Shown here in pieces: positions 10,326 to 19,602 of a DNA stretch of 64,000 nucleotides. Source of the stretch: an uncultured Amylibacter sp. (GTDB taxonomy: Bacteria; Pseudomonadota; Alphaproteobacteria; Rhodobacterales; Rhodobacteraceae). The notes under the pieces are model-generated. The model was given only the letters and a program-made list of their open reading frames with translations. It was not told where the DNA came from and did no database searches. How positions within the stretch are numbered: position 1 is the first letter of the stretch; each line of letters begins with the position of its first letter. The stretch spans positions 1 to 64,000 of the forward strand of contig CAJJAY010000033.1 of NCBI GenBank assembly GCA_905182285.1. The letters are read 5' to 3'. The translations under genes and the position numbers were made by a program.

Positions 10326-11069
10326 TTATAAAACTAATGGGTGCCCTTTTCGCAAAATATCATTTGCCATTTCTGAGTAATCATTTTTATCTCCGGTATG
10401 TACTTGACCATCGTGTACAATAAACGGCTCTAAAAGCTTCATGCTTACTTTTGAACCTTTTATACCCTGAACAATTACACGTTTTGCAGGTCGCGACCTT
10501 CTCGCAGTCATTGGCAAAACACAAATTTTTCCACAAGACTTAGATAAAGAATACAGAATCTCAGGTAATCTTTCTGTTAAATGAATAATGCTAAAGCTTC
10601 CCCCAGATTTTAAACGCTTTAAACTTAGATAAATCCAGTCCGAGAGATCAATAGTTTCAATATTTGCAGTCGATTTTTCTTTAAAAATTGGTTCAGATAA
10701 AGTGTTAGGTATAAAAAAAGGTGGATTAGTCATTACATGGTCAAAACTTTTTTGACGAAATTCACTAGGTAAATCCTCAAGATTTGCATTAATAACATTA
10801 AGATTCATACTATTTTCAATTGCATTAGCTTCAGACATAGATGCATATTTATGCTGCAATTCTATACCATTTAATGATAAACCTTTAATTCGCGCACCCA
10901 AACACAAAGATGCCACACCAACTCCAGAGCCAATGTCTAAAACTGTTTGGCCACTGTTTGCTTGAATAGATGCCGCTAAAAAAACTGGATCGGTTGCCGC
11001 TCGATAACCATCAGATGGTTGGATTATTTTTAATTTTCCATTTAGAAATAAATCATATGTTTTGTTCAT
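10326..11069 (-). CDS. TrmN6-like N6-adenine methyltransferase
   Basis: 247 residues of a class I SAM-dependent methyltransferase. The SAM-binding motif VLDIGSGVG lies at about 43-51 and the amino-methylating NPPF motif at about 115-118. Overall it resembles the tRNA1(Val) adenine-37 N6-methyltransferase family (TrmN6/YfiC), so the likely substrate is tRNA, though RNA or protein targets cannot be excluded. Its ATG overlaps the stop of the DUF2007 gene by four bases (ATGA), which indicates coupled translation. Confidence 0.85.
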   Translation of the reverse strand: MNKTYDLFLNGKLKIIQPSDGYRAATDPVFLAASIQANSGQTVLDIGSGVGVASLCLGARIKGLSLNGIELQHKYASMSEANAIENSMNLNVINANLEDLPSEFRQKSFDHVMTNPPFFIPNTLSEPIFKEKSTANIETIDLSDWIYLSLKRLKSGGSFSIIHLTERLPEILYSLSKSCGKICVLPMTARRSRPAKRVIVQGIKGSKVSMKLLEPFIVHDGQVHTGDKNDYSEMANDILRKGHPLVL

Positions 11070-11290
11070 GTGTAATCCGGTAAATCAAAATCATTATCTT
11101 TTAGTATTGTATATGCCATAAAATAATCTTCATTATGGACCATCATCCGCCTTGGCATAACTCCTATACTGCCTTCCAATATACTCATATGGACGTCCAG
11201 GGCAAAACAAGTTATTTGTTCTCCCTTTAATAACGCGGTTGCGAAGCTTATAAGAGTTGGATCATTTGTTTTGAATAATTCTTTCATCAA
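11066..11290 (-). CDS. DUF2007-domain small protein
   Basis: 74 residues starting MMKELFKTNDPTLISFATAL. The spacing of conserved segments (LLKGEQI, LDVHMSILEGSIGVMPRRMMV) fits the DUF2007 putative signal-transducing fold, related to PII-like small domains. No function is established. It is coupled by ATGA overlap to the methyltransferase downstream and diverges from the polyprenyl synthase gene 56 bp away. Either of the two adjacent Met codons could be the start. Confidence 0.82.
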   Translation of the reverse strand: MMKELFKTNDPTLISFATALLKGEQITCFALDVHMSILEGSIGVMPRRMMVHNEDYFMAYTILKDNDFDLPDYT

Positions 11291-11346
11291 GCTAATTTAA
11301 CAGATACAGATAAGATAAGTCGAGAAGTTAAAGTTGAGAACATAAA

Positions 11347-12336
11347 GTGCAACAACAAAAACCCCTAGATCAGTTAGCTTCTCTTTTATCCAAAGATATG
11401 GATGAAGTTAATAGTTTAATAAAGAAACGAATGGCATCAGATGCTGCTCCGCGGATACCAGAAGTAACAAGCCACCTAATTGATGCTGGGGGTAAACGTT
11501 TACGTCCACTTCTAACACTTGCAGCAGCTAAAATGTGTCAAAATAAAACACCATTTCATATTCATTTAGCCGCAACAGTAGAATTCATCCATACAGCAAC
11601 ATTATTACATGATGATGTAGTTGACGAAAGTAAACAGAGAAGAGGCCGCCCAACTGCTAATCTTTTGTGGGATAATCAATCCTCAGTTCTTGTGGGCGAT
11701 TATTTATTTTCTAGATCATTCCAACTGATGGTAGAGACAGGAAATTTACAAGTTCTGGATATATTAGCTAATGCATCAGCAACAATAGCTGAGGGTGAAG
11801 TTTTACAGTTAACTGTAGCCCAAAATTTGAACACAACCGAAGAAACTTACTTCAAAGTAATACGAGGTAAAACTGCTGCACTTTTCGAAGCTGCATGTAA
11901 AGTTGGTGGAGTAATATCAAATGCTGATGACAGATTTATTGACGCATTAGCATCTTATGGAGATGCATTAGGGATTTGCTTTCAAATAACTGACGATCTC
12001 TTGGATTATAATGGAAAATCAGATGATTTAGGCAAAAGTATTGGCGATGATTTTAGAGAACAAAAAATGAGCTTACCTTTAATAAAAGTTTTAGAAAAAT
12101 CCAACACTACAGAAATGGAGTTTTGGGAGAGAACAATAGAAAAAGGTGAACAAAATGATAATGATTTTGACTATGCATTAGAATTAATGATCAAGCATAA
12201 TGCGCTAAAAGATACAGTTAGAGATGCTAAATTTTGGGCCAGAAAAGCGAAGAAATCCATCATGGTATTACCTGAAAGCCCACTAAGAAATATTTTAGCA
12301 GATTTACCAGATTTTGTGGTAAATAGATTAGTCTAG
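11347..12336 (+). CDS. ispB: Long-chain polyprenyl diphosphate synthase (octa/decaprenyl)
   Basis: 329 residues of a trans-isoprenyl diphosphate synthase. The two aspartate-rich Mg-binding motifs are D89-D-V-V-D93 and D216-D-L-L-D220. It adds isopentenyl units to make the ubiquinone side chain that UbiA attaches (ubiA is at 54.8 kb). The start is a GTG with only a weak ribosome site, but the N-terminus fits relatives. Its stop shares CTAG with the stop of ispE on the other strand. Product chain length cannot be read from sequence; Q10, and so decaprenyl, is common in this group. Confidence 0.92.
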   Translation: MQQQKPLDQLASLLSKDMDEVNSLIKKRMASDAAPRIPEVTSHLIDAGGKRLRPLLTLAAAKMCQNKTPFHIHLAATVEFIHTATLLHDDVVDESKQRRGRPTANLLWDNQSSVLVGDYLFSRSFQLMVETGNLQVLDILANASATIAEGEVLQLTVAQNLNTTEETYFKVIRGKTAALFEAACKVGGVISNADDRFIDALASYGDALGICFQITDDLLDYNGKSDDLGKSIGDDFREQKMSLPLIKVLEKSNTTEMEFWERTIEKGEQNDNDFDYALELMIKHNALKDTVRDAKFWARKAKKSIMVLPESPLRNILADLPDFVVNRLV

Positions 12337-13169
12337 CCTAATATTACCGGCTGAACCCACCAATTTGGATTATCTGTAGATATGTTATTTGCTGCGCTTT
12401 TTGCCAATTCAAAATCCGCAAACAAACCAAAGCATGTTGCACCAGAACCTGACATTCTAGATAAACTTGACCCACTATTATTTAATAAAGTAATTACATT
12501 TTTTATGTTTGGTATTAATTCGAACGCAGGTAATTCCAAATCATTACGTAGTTCACTCAGATAATGAACTGTTTGTGTAAATGTCATTTTTTTATTTGGT
12601 AGGTTGCCAATATCTTGATTAACTTTATTTTTTAATAGTTTAAAAATTACAGATGTAGAGACTTTATCTCCAGAATTAACTAATACTGCAGCCAATTTTG
12701 GAAAAACTTTAACATCAGTTAATTTCTCTCCAATTCCTTGCATTCTTTGAGTAGTGGATTTGATACATACTGGAACATCTGCACCCAAAGCCAATCCATC
12801 ATCTGGTGGAAATGGAATATTTTTCTGTTGAAGAATACCTCGCAAAGTTGCAGCAGCATCAGCTGACCCTCCACCAATTCCTGCTGATACTGGCAAGTTT
12901 TTTTGTAATTTTATTTTTACACCAGATGATAAATTCAAACTTTTTAAAGTTTTAAAAATAATATTTTTTTGAATTTTTATATTAGATAAATCTTTTCCAA
13001 ATTTTCCTTCAGAAACTATTTCTATTTTTTCATTATCATGAAATACCAGTTCGTCACCATAATTAGCAAATGCAACAAGGCTATCAAGCAAATGGTAACC
13101 TTCCATATTTTGACCAGTTACGTGCAAACACAAATTTATTTTAGCTTTCGCTAATTGTTTATTAAGCAC
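12333..13169 (-). CDS. ispE: 4-diphosphocytidyl-2-C-methyl-D-erythritol kinase
   Basis: 278 residues of a GHMP-fold kinase in the MEP isoprenoid pathway. K10 (AKAKINLCLHV) and D131 (LGADVPVC) correspond to the catalytic pair, and the ATP-binding loop is PVSAGIGGGSADAAA (about 93-107). Its 5' end overlaps the upstream TPR gene by 8 bases. At its 3' end it shares four bases with the polyprenyl synthase gene, so two isoprenoid genes face each other. Confidence 0.95.
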   Translation of the reverse strand: MLNKQLAKAKINLCLHVTGQNMEGYHLLDSLVAFANYGDELVFHDNEKIEIVSEGKFGKDLSNIKIQKNIIFKTLKSLNLSSGVKIKLQKNLPVSAGIGGGSADAAATLRGILQQKNIPFPPDDGLALGADVPVCIKSTTQRMQGIGEKLTDVKVFPKLAAVLVNSGDKVSTSVIFKLLKNKVNQDIGNLPNKKMTFTQTVHYLSELRNDLELPAFELIPNIKNVITLLNNSGSSLSRMSGSGATCFGLFADFELAKSAANNISTDNPNWWVQPVILG

Positions 13170-14847
13170 CTGATTTTACTTTTTTATTTTCTTCAGTTTG
13201 CACTTCATCTAAACCAATTTCTAATTTCTTTCGAATTCTAATTAATTCTTTCTGAGTGGGTTCAAAAGAAATAGCACGGCGCCATTGAAATCTTGCTTCT
13301 CTTTTTCGGCCAACTTTCCAATAAACATCACCCAAATGGTCATTTATAATTGGATCATCTGGCATTAATTCTACAGCACGCTCCATTGGCTTAACAGCCT
13401 CTTCATATTTGCCTAGAGTAAACAAACTCCATCCCAAACTATCAATTATAAATCCACTATTTGGCCGAGCAGCCACAGCTTTTTCAATCATCCCTCGAGC
13501 TTCTTCAAGATTCTTATTCTTTTCTACTAATGAATAGCCAAGATAATTTAAAATTAAAGGTTGGTTTGGAGATAAGTCTAATGCAATTCTAAAGTTCATT
13601 TCAGCTCTTGGCCAATTTCCCAATCGTTCATTACATATGCCTAGTGTATAAAATAAAAACCAATTACTTGAATTAGGTTTTCCTATGAGTGTCTGAGCTT
13701 TATCATATGCACTGCGGGCCAAAGTGAATTTTTTTTGCCCTCTATATGCATCACCTAAAGACATAAATACTCTTGAATTATCTTTGTAAATGAGCGTTAA
13801 TTTTTTCAATACTTCTATTGCTGCTTCTGGCTTTTCTGCTGCAATTAAAGTTTCGGCACGTCCAATTTCACTACTTAAATACAAGCCATCTGTTTTTGAA
13901 ATTTTTTCATAATTTTTGATTGCTAAATCATATTGCTTCTGGTTTCTGAGTAATTCAGAAGTTAACAGTATTGTCTCTGCATTTTTTGGTCTCAAATTCT
14001 GAGCTAATCTTACATACAATAAACTTGTTTGATCATTTTCCGAGCCATTAAGTGCAAATGCAATTGTAAATAAAACCTCAGCTATACCCTGTTGAGAAGA
14101 AGTTATATAATCATAATGTGATAATCCACTTTGTATTTTCTTACGAAGTTGATCAAATTCAGCATCTTGACCTTCTAAAGCTATAGTATTTATTAGCTCT
14201 AATGCATCATTTTTTCTTGATAGCTCTGCCATTATTTGAGCATGCGCTATTAAACTTCCACGTGTGAAACGCAGCGAACCCTCTGAATTTCCCAGAAGTA
14301 TCTTATCAGCGCTTCCAAAATCACCAACTGCGGCTAATGCTAATGCTTTATGATATTGTCCAAATATCTGTAATGTAGAATTGCTGTCCATTTCATCAAA
14401 AGTTTTCAAAACTAAACTCATCTTACCTTGACCAAGAGAAGTCCAGCCTTTCAAAAGCCCATATAACAACTCAGTATAGTTTTCTTTATTTTTTTCTAAC
14501 AAATTTGAAGCTGAAATAAATTTTTCATCTTTTATGAAATCTATAAATAACAATAAATCAACAAGATGGCTATTATTAGAGTTTGAGGAAATATCTTTAG
14601 CATATTTAATGGCTGTATCTACTTCACCCATTGATAAAGTAGATAACATTGCATTATGTTTTATAAATTCATTTTTAGGGTCTTTCACTAAAGTCTCAGC
14701 AAAATATTTTGATGCAGCAACATAATCACCTCTCATGGCGGCATTAGAGCCTGCCAAATAAGATCCAGCCAAACTGTTAGAATTAGCAACAGAAGCAACG
14801 AAGCTTAAAGAAAAAGTCATAACCCACAAAGTAGTTTTAAATATCAT
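13162..14847 (-). CDS. Exported TPR-repeat protein
   Basis: About 561 residues from the ATG at 14847. An upstream GTG at 14871 would spoil the clear signal peptide MIFKTTLWVMTFSLSFVAS. The rest is tandem 34-residue helical repeats; the last three are the most regular (for example LILNYLGYSLVEKNKNLEEA). The protein is therefore likely a periplasmic or lipoprotein-like scaffold. In this group such a gene often sits between ETF-QO and ispE. It overlaps ispE by 8 bases. The binding partner is unknown. Confidence 0.85.
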   Translation of the reverse strand: MIFKTTLWVMTFSLSFVASVANSNSLAGSYLAGSNAAMRGDYVAASKYFAETLVKDPKNEFIKHNAMLSTLSMGEVDTAIKYAKDISSNSNNSHLVDLLLFIDFIKDEKFISASNLLEKNKENYTELLYGLLKGWTSLGQGKMSLVLKTFDEMDSNSTLQIFGQYHKALALAAVGDFGSADKILLGNSEGSLRFTRGSLIAHAQIMAELSRKNDALELINTIALEGQDAEFDQLRKKIQSGLSHYDYITSSQQGIAEVLFTIAFALNGSENDQTSLLYVRLAQNLRPKNAETILLTSELLRNQKQYDLAIKNYEKISKTDGLYLSSEIGRAETLIAAEKPEAAIEVLKKLTLIYKDNSRVFMSLGDAYRGQKKFTLARSAYDKAQTLIGKPNSSNWFLFYTLGICNERLGNWPRAEMNFRIALDLSPNQPLILNYLGYSLVEKNKNLEEARGMIEKAVAARPNSGFIIDSLGWSLFTLGKYEEAVKPMERAVELMPDDPIINDHLGDVYWKVGRKREARFQWRRAISFEPTQKELIRIRKKLEIGLDEVQTEENKKVKSGA

Positions 14848-14934
14848 AATAACTCTAACCCAAGTTAACACTACATAATGCTAACCATTGGTTTAGATGA
14901 CCGCAATGTACCATTATGATTTTTATTAATAAAA

Positions 14935-16587
14935 TTACATATTAGGATAATTCGGCCCATCGCCTCCTTGAGGTGTCACCCATGTTATATTTTGACTTGG
15001 GTCTTTAATATCACAGGTTTTACAATGCACACAATTTTGCGAATTAATCTGAAATTTAGGATTAGAGCCATTATCATCTCTAATAATTTCATACACACCA
15101 GCTGGACAATACCTTTGGGCAGGCTCAGCGTATAACGGCAAATTTGTCTCAACTGGTATTGATAAATCATTAAGCTTTAAATGCACAGGCTGACCTTCAG
15201 CATGATTAGTTCCCGAGAAACTAACATTTGTTAACCTATCAAAGCTTAATTTCCCATCTGGTCTTGGATATTCAATTTTTTGATAATCGCTTGCTTTTCC
15301 TGTACTTTCTGCGTCAGTTTTGCCATGTTTTACTGTTCCAAAAACACTAAATTTTAAAAGAGTTTGGCACCACATATCAAAGCCACCAAAAATAACTCCC
15401 AAAAATGATCCATATTTTGCCCGCAATGGAGCAACATTTCTCACTTTACTTAAGTCTTTACCAACTGGCCCTGCTTTCAGAGCCTGATCATACTCAGCTA
15501 ATACATCACCTGACCTTCCATCCTTGATGGCAGCAACCACAGCTACCGCTGCATGCTGTCCAGAATACATGGCGTTATGATTTCCTTTTATTCGTGGTAA
15601 ATTTACAAGCCCTGCAGAACAACCCAACAATGCTCCCCCTGGAAAAGCTGTTCTTGGTATTGACTGGTAACCACCTTTAGTAACCGCACGGGCACCGTAC
15701 GAAATTCTTTTCCCACCTTCTAATACTTTGGCAATCTTTGGATGATGCTTCCAACGTTGGAATTCCATGTAAGGAAAAAGATGTGGATTTTTATAATTAA
15801 GATCTACAATAAAACCAACATATACCTGATTATTTTCCAAATGGTACATGAACGACCCACCACTATCTTTAGACATTGGCCAACCCATTGTATGCGTTAC
15901 TTGACCCTCATTATGATTCTCCGGTTTAATTTCCCAGATTTCTTTCATGCCAAGTCCAAATTTTGGAACATCACTGTCTTTATCTAATTTATATTTTGAG
16001 ATTACTTCTTTCGATAAACTTCCACGCACTCCCTCTGATAGTAGTACATACTTACCATGAAGCTCCATTCCTGGCTCATACCCTGGACCATTTGTCCCAT
16101 CAGCATTCTTGCCAAACTCCCCTGCCACTACTCCTTTAACTTCGCCACTTTCTCCATAAACTAATTCTGAACATGACATGCCTGGGAAAATTTCTACACC
16201 AAGGCTTTCTGCCTGTTCTGCCATCCAGCGACAAACATTCCCCATCGATACAATATAATTACCATGATTGTTCATCAATGGTGGCATCAAAAAGTTTGGT
16301 ATTTTAGATCCACCAGATTCAGTCAAATTTAAAAATATATCTTCTTTTACTTCAACTTTAATTGGAGCGCCTTTTTCTTTCCAATCAGGAATCAAAGCAT
16401 TTAAAGCACTTGGATCAAGAACAGCACCAGATAGAATATGAGCACCAACTTCTGATCCTTTTTCCAACACAACAACATCCAAAGAAGAATCCAGTTGCTT
16501 AATTTTGATAGCTGCGGACAATCCAGCTGGTCCTGCACCAACAATAATTACATCATATGGCATACTTTCACGTTCAAGATGGCTCAT
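14935..16587 (-). CDS. Electron-transfer flavoprotein:ubiquinone oxidoreductase
   Basis: 550 residues from the ATG at 16587, which has GGAGG five bases upstream; the extra four codons above it would begin with TTG. An FAD-binding motif IIVGAGPAGLSAA sits near residues 15-28. The C-terminal ferredoxin-like part carries the [4Fe-4S] cysteines (CPAGVYE, then CVHCKTCDIKDP near 519-525). The inner-membrane-associated enzyme passes electrons from ETF, reduced by acyl-CoA and other dehydrogenases, to ubiquinone. It lies 87 bp upstream of the TPR gene on the same strand. Confidence 0.96.
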   Translation of the reverse strand: MSHLERESMPYDVIIVGAGPAGLSAAIKIKQLDSSLDVVVLEKGSEVGAHILSGAVLDPSALNALIPDWKEKGAPIKVEVKEDIFLNLTESGGSKIPNFLMPPLMNNHGNYIVSMGNVCRWMAEQAESLGVEIFPGMSCSELVYGESGEVKGVVAGEFGKNADGTNGPGYEPGMELHGKYVLLSEGVRGSLSKEVISKYKLDKDSDVPKFGLGMKEIWEIKPENHNEGQVTHTMGWPMSKDSGGSFMYHLENNQVYVGFIVDLNYKNPHLFPYMEFQRWKHHPKIAKVLEGGKRISYGARAVTKGGYQSIPRTAFPGGALLGCSAGLVNLPRIKGNHNAMYSGQHAAVAVVAAIKDGRSGDVLAEYDQALKAGPVGKDLSKVRNVAPLRAKYGSFLGVIFGGFDMWCQTLLKFSVFGTVKHGKTDAESTGKASDYQKIEYPRPDGKLSFDRLTNVSFSGTNHAEGQPVHLKLNDLSIPVETNLPLYAEPAQRYCPAGVYEIIRDDNGSNPKFQINSQNCVHCKTCDIKDPSQNITWVTPQGGDGPNYPNM

Positions 16588-16763
16588 TTTTTCCTCCAAA
16601 GAGATTTATTCTAACTATTTATTTAAACATTATATATAGAAAATTAGGCATCAACAACTTCAACACGACATAAGTTTTACTTACACGACTCAATAAAGAC
16701 ATCTTGCGTGTTTGCTCACATGAATTTAAGGTTAACTCTTGTAATAATCTAAAGAGTTCGACA

Positions 16764-17234
16764 ATGGACAAAATACCTATGACTCAAGCTGGCTTCACGT
16801 CAGCTGATAACGAATTAAAACAGTTAAAATCTGTAGATCGACCATCAGTAATAAAAGCTATTGCTGAAGCCCGAGAGCACGGTGATCTTTCAGAGAATGC
16901 TGAGTATCATTCTGCAAGAGAACTTCAATCGCATATTGAAGGACGTATAAAAGAATTAGAAGCTATAATCAGCTTAGCTCAAATAATAGAAGTTTCTAAA
17001 CTTTCAGGAAACATAAAATTTGGAGCAACAGTACAATTAGTTGATGAAGACACAGATGCAGAACGGACATTGCAAATCGTCGGTGAACATGAAGCTAATA
17101 TAGAAAATAATCAAATTAATATGAATTCGCCAATAGCTCGTGCATTAATTGGTAAAGAAGAGGGTGATAGTGTAGAAGTAAAGACGCCAGGTGGAATTAA
17201 AAGTTATGAAATTTTATCTATAAAGTTTATTTAA
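16764..17234 (+). CDS. greA: Transcript cleavage factor GreA
   Basis: 156 residues starting MDKIPMTQAGF at the ATG at 16764; twenty earlier in-frame codons are outside the family and are rejected. The coiled-coil N-domain carries the acidic tip sequence EHGDLSENAEYHSARE, which reaches the RNA polymerase active site and triggers cleavage of backtracked RNA. The C-domain is FKBP-like. It diverges from the ETF-QO gene and faces moeA. Its terminator hairpin overlaps the 3' end of moeA. Confidence 0.97.
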   Translation: MDKIPMTQAGFTSADNELKQLKSVDRPSVIKAIAEAREHGDLSENAEYHSARELQSHIEGRIKELEAIISLAQIIEVSKLSGNIKFGATVQLVDEDTDAERTLQIVGEHEANIENNQINMNSPIARALIGKEEGDSVEVKTPGGIKSYEILSIKFI

Positions 17235-17249
17235 CATTTAGAATATTAT

Positions 17250-18503
17250 TTATATCTGAAAGGGAATATATTTAATTATATTCCCTTTTTTCACATTTTC
17301 AGTATCGTGATCTAATGCAACTAAACCATCAGCCCACGATAACCCAGAAATTCTACCTGAACCCTCAGAATTAAATATTTCAGCATGCCCATCAATATTT
17401 AGACGAGCACGCAAATATTCTGTTCGACCAGCTTTTTTATTTTTTGAAAAAGCAGCCGGCACTTTGAAACTAACTGGTTCATGCCACCCAGATCCAGATA
17501 AAAAACTAAATGCTGGATAAGCAAATATATGAGCACAAACCATTGCCGCAACCGGATTACCAGGAAGACCCAAAATTGGTGTATTTCTCCATAATGCTAA
17601 TGCTAGAGGTCTTCCAGGCTTCAAAGCAATACGCCAAGTTTGCAAATTTGCTTTTTGCAACAAGAGTCTAGAGATATGATCTTCATCTCCAGCTGATGCC
17701 CCACCTGTTGTTAAAATAATATCTGCAGAATTAGCAGCTTCGTTCAAAGTAGCTTCAATTAAAGCCTCATCATCAGCAACAATTCCATAATCAAGTGGAA
17801 TGTAACCCCATTTTTCAATTTGTGCTTTAAGCATAGGTCTATTTGCATCTACAATTTGCGAATTTTCGCTAATATTGCCTATTTCAACTAGCTCATCACC
17901 AGTTGTCAAAATAGCCACTTTAAGTTGATCATAAACTTCTACTGACTTTATCCCAGTTGAGGCCAAAACCCCCAAATCAGCTGGGCATAGCTTTGTGCCT
18001 TTTTTTAAAACAATTGAACCAGCTAAAATATCCTCACCTTCAGCACGAATATTTGCATATTTTTTCAAGCCAGCATTGAAGTAAATAGTATTTTCAATTT
18101 TGTTTACATCTTCATCAAGTATTACTGTATCGACACCTTCAGGTATCTTAGCACCAGTCAACAAACGAAGACCATATCCCTCAAGAACTTTACCAATGAA
18201 AGGCTTTCCAGCAGCAGATCGCCCTACTGATAACTCTAAAGCTATTTCATTATCAGCGATTAATGTATCAATTGTAAAACCATACCCATCAACTGCTGAA
18301 TTAGCAAAAGGTGGATGACTTGTTATTGCCAATACATCTTCAGCTAAAACCCTTCCACAACTATCGTTTACTCTGACTGTTGAACTATTTAAAATATTTT
18401 CTAAACTTTTATGAAGTTTTTCCAAAGCCTCCTCAACAGGTGTCCAGCTTACACCTCGAGGCATAGCAAAACAATCATCTCTTAAAGGTGGTGCATTTTT
18501 CAT
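17250..18503 (-). CDS. moeA: Molybdopterin molybdenumtransferase MoeA
   Basis: 417 residues. The conserved segments TTGDELVE (about 200) and GLPGNPVAAM, and the C-terminal beta domain, are those of MoeA, which inserts molybdate into adenylylated molybdopterin. It is last in a four-gene operon, fdhD-mobA-mobB-moeA, joined to mobB by an ATGA overlap. Its last codons also encode the stem of the greA terminator on the opposite strand. Confidence 0.95.
   Translation of the reverse strand: MKNAPPLRDDCFAMPRGVSWTPVEEALEKLHKSLENILNSSTVRVNDSCGRVLAEDVLAITSHPPFANSAVDGYGFTIDTLIADNEIALELSVGRSAAGKPFIGKVLEGYGLRLLTGAKIPEGVDTVILDEDVNKIENTIYFNAGLKKYANIRAEGEDILAGSIVLKKGTKLCPADLGVLASTGIKSVEVYDQLKVAILTTGDELVEIGNISENSQIVDANRPMLKAQIEKWGYIPLDYGIVADDEALIEATLNEAANSADIILTTGGASAGDEDHISRLLLQKANLQTWRIALKPGRPLALALWRNTPILGLPGNPVAAMVCAHIFAYPAFSFLSGSGWHEPVSFKVPAAFSKNKKAGRTEYLRARLNIDGHAEIFNSEGSGRISGLSWADGLVALDHDTENVKKGNIIKYIPFQI
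17259..17292 (+). terminator. Rho-independent terminator of greA, inside moeA 3' end
   Basis: A perfect 12-bp stem (17259-17270 with 17277-17288) around a 6-base loop is followed by T-rich sequence on the plus strand. It lies 25 bases after the greA stop and entirely within the last codons of moeA, so one sequence serves as coding DNA and terminator. Confidence 0.8.
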
Positions 18504-18997
18504 ATTAAACCTTGATGCTCTAAAATAAAATCAGCAATTAAAATTGTATCATCTAAGTTAACATTGGGAATATCAATATTGTTTATTTGAGTATCTGATG
18601 CAATTAAACATATAGATTTATCAATTTTATAAATTAAACTCTCTTTATTTTCCAAACGATAACACTCTAATTTAGCATGCTTTTCTTTTTTAAAACCTTC
18701 TACCAAAACTAAATCTACAGGTTTCATCATAGATATAAGTTCTGTAAAACTTGGTTCAGTTTCTCCTCTTAATTCATGCATTAATGCCCAGCGTTTATTT
18801 GATGATAACATAACTTCATAAGCTCCAGCTTCTCGATGTCGAAAGCTGTCTCGACCTTGGTGGTCTATATCAAAAGAATGGTGCGCATGCTTTAATGTAG
18901 ATACTTTAAAACCGCGGCTAGTTATTTCAGAAACTAGCCTCTCCATTAATCCAGTTTTTCCAGAATTTTTCCATCCAATAATACCAAATATATTCAT
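18500..18997 (-). CDS. mobB: Molybdopterin-guanine dinucleotide biosynthesis adaptor MobB
   Basis: 165 residues of a P-loop GTP-binding protein with Walker A GWKNSGKTGL at about 8-17 and the MobB-typical KHAHHSFDIDHQGRDSFRH stretch. MobB binds GTP and assists MobA in attaching GMP to molybdopterin, although it is not essential where studied. It overlaps mobA upstream and moeA downstream by four bases each. Confidence 0.94.
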   Translation of the reverse strand: MNIFGIIGWKNSGKTGLMERLVSEITSRGFKVSTLKHAHHSFDIDHQGRDSFRHREAGAYEVMLSSNKRWALMHELRGETEPSFTELISMMKPVDLVLVEGFKKEKHAKLECYRLENKESLIYKIDKSICLIASDTQINNIDIPNVNLDDTILIADFILEHQGLI

Positions 18998-19602
18998 ACT
19001 ATTTTACCATTCTCAATCAATTCAGCATTAATCATATCTTCAGGCGTATTAACATTGAAAAATTGGTCATAATCTTTTTTTTCCCAACCAACTGATCTCC
19101 ATTTATTTTGCTTCACAAAAAGCATAACTTTGCGCACATCCCCCATGAGCGCAGCCCTTAGTTCGTCCCGCAGTTTTACGTTCCATAGGCCAAAAGTGGG
19201 GTGTAAGTTTTTTTGATTTATATCAGATATCGTTTTAGCAATATTAATATCAAAATTCTCGTCAAATAGTTTATCTTTCAAGTCTAAAGGAAAAAATGGG
19301 GTATCTGCTGCAACAGTAATTACATGAGTATATTTGTGTTCAGCTGCATAATCCATTCCAGCTAGAATACCTGCAAGCGGCCCTAAAAAACCATCTATGG
19401 TATCAGGTATTATTGGTAAATTATATTTTTTGTATAAATTATAATCACGGTTTATGTTTATTGCTAATCCATCTACCTGACTTTCCAAACGATTTATTGA
19501 GTGCTCAATTAATGGATAGCCTGATAACTTAATTAATGCTTTATCATGGCCATTCATGCGTGTGGATAATCCACCTGCTAGTATAACCCCTAAAATACTC
19601 AT
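18994..19602 (-). CDS. mobA: Molybdenum cofactor guanylyltransferase MobA
   Basis: 202 residues of a nucleotidyltransferase with the signature LAGGLSTRMNGHDKALI at about 8-24, which binds GTP. It makes the guanine-dinucleotide form of the cofactor needed by DMSO-reductase-family enzymes such as formate dehydrogenase. It overlaps fdhD and mobB by four bases each, so the order fdhD-mobA-mobB-moeA is one coupled unit. Confidence 0.94.
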   Translation of the reverse strand: MSILGVILAGGLSTRMNGHDKALIKLSGYPLIEHSINRLESQVDGLAININRDYNLYKKYNLPIIPDTIDGFLGPLAGILAGMDYAAEHKYTHVITVAADTPFFPLDLKDKLFDENFDINIAKTISDINQKNLHPTFGLWNVKLRDELRAALMGDVRKVMLFVKQNKWRSVGWEKKDYDQFFNVNTPEDMINAELIENGKIV

